Source: Diploptera punctata | Lineage: Eukaryota; Arthropoda; Insecta; Blattodea; Blaberidae | NCBI GenBank assembly: GCA_030220185.1 | Contig: JASPKZ010007283.1 | Span: forward strand, 1,325,501-1,389,500 | Length of the DNA stretch: 64,000 bases | Reading direction: 5' to 3' | In this document: positions 63,109-64,000 of the stretch, in pieces | Layout of the letters: every line of letters begins with the position of its first letter | Position numbering within the stretch: position 1 is the first letter of the stretch | Position numbers and translations under genes: made by a program | The notes under the pieces: model-generated | Told to the model about the DNA's origin: nothing | Databases searched by the model: none | Seen by the model: the letters and a program-made list of their open reading frames with translations, nothing else

Positions 63109-64000
63109 TTTTGTCGAATCAAACTCAACAAATAGCAATCAATTAAAAAAGCAAAGTGGAAACCATTAACCAGTAAAATCGCGGCTTTACAGGTAGGAAT
63201 TGACCTCAATCGAAAATTTAAAAATCGCTCTAGCGGTTACAATTTTAGATTTTTTGCAACGAAACTCGATATGTTCTATTGATATAAAATGAGCAAAGGT
63301 TTCGCCGAAGTGTGGATTTACCAGAAACGCGATAATAAAAAATCAGGCTAGCAGCCCTTACGTTTGTTTTAGCCCAATGTATCTGTGCGCCATACATTTT
63401 AAATCTGCACGTATCCTATTTTATTCAATATGTATAATGTAGTGATGTAAAAATGAATGAGTAGAAATTATTTAATTGTGTGCAAAATTATACAACACTA
63501 CGTAATCAATAATAACTTATGAATATGCATGGTTTGTTTTTACTGCAGTCCGATATATTAAGAAACTGATTTAACAAATGTTAAAAAAATAAAAATGTAT
63601 TCAGTAAACCAACATAATTGGGACTATAAATTCGTCTTGGTGATGAATTTTCGTAGTTTATAACGTTCTGCGTGACGGATTTTTTTTTTCTCCTGCCAGT
63701 GGATAATGTATGTTCAGATCTACAAAATAACTGAAAGGAAATATGTGTGTGATTGTATAATGTTCAGCAGATAATGTAGCCGACTTCAAACTCTTTTCGT
63801 TTGATCTGCTTCATTCACGATCCGAGATTCAATGTCACGACTTAGAGAGAGCTTTTTAACAGTCTTTGAAACTGAGTTTGCTATCAAGAAAATGTTCAGT
63901 GGTAACATATATATTATAGCTTCCTAAAGAGTAACTATGAATTTCCTTCACAACTGTGTGAATATTTTTAGTTATATTTAGTAAATCTATAGTGAATTAA
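63109..64000. other. No gene seen
   Basis: AT-rich unique-looking sequence without frame or recognised repeat. Confidence 0.5.

Overview
This window reads as intergenic or intronic DNA from a large, AT-rich, repeat-dense arthropod genome, most likely an insect. The mixture of RTE-like and R1-like non-LTR retrotransposons (LINEs), mariner and DUF4817-type transposons, tRNA-derived SINEs and long (TA)n, (CA)n, (GA)n and (ATT)n tracts would suit a cockroach or termite relative, but the species is inference. I found no convincing host protein-coding exon. Everything with coding potential belongs to a mobile element or its relic.

Family labels used below are mine. LINE A, B, C and D are RTE-like LINEs with an apurinic-type endonuclease, a reverse transcriptase (RT) and a GRPxxRW C-terminus. 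LINE E is a CR1/Daphne-like LINE. R is an old R1-like LINE. S1 (tRNA-Asp-derived), S2 and S3 are tRNA-headed SINEs. M is a non-coding repeat with short terminal-like inverted repeats and a fold-back end.

Layout. 1-2690: LINE A pieces, a LINE C-terminus relic and a tRNA-like element. 2690-5700: LINE E with an uninterrupted 832-codon frame and a structured 3' end. 5963-7375: an old LINE A copy split by a LINE C relic. 8030-21730: scattered M, S1, S2, LINE A, B and C copies, two converging transposase relics and a 107-bp Harbinger-like MITE. 21831-23174: a DUF4817-type DNA transposon with 108-bp terminal inverted repeats. 23650-33805: one ancient minus-strand R1-like LINE, split by an S1 SINE, a complete LINE C (26195-29450) and a gag-only LTR retrotransposon (29670-33631). 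35595-36918: a mariner one deletion away from an open frame. 36960-43073: SINEs, a disrupted M copy and LINE fragments. 43089-47424: a full-length LINE A split by LINE B. 47840-52640: more LINE A, S1 and LINE D. 52717-55857: a full-length LINE B inside an (ATT)n tract. 57100-59375: duplicated tRNA-like units and a dispersed repeat hosting an M copy. 61117-63037: a 299-bp satellite in which every monomer carries a tRNA-like unit.

The most interesting points are these. The first bases of the complete LINE B and LINE C copies pair with a segment just after an ACC..GGU mini-hairpin, the layout of an HDV-like self-cleaving ribozyme. The tRNA-bearing satellite has a two-monomer higher-order pattern and an inverted junction. 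The LTR element carries gag but no pol. The S1 3' ends carry GAAA and UUCG tetraloop hairpins in tandem. The nesting order of elements can be read from intact target-site duplications. All of this was read by eye; no alignment or database search was run.
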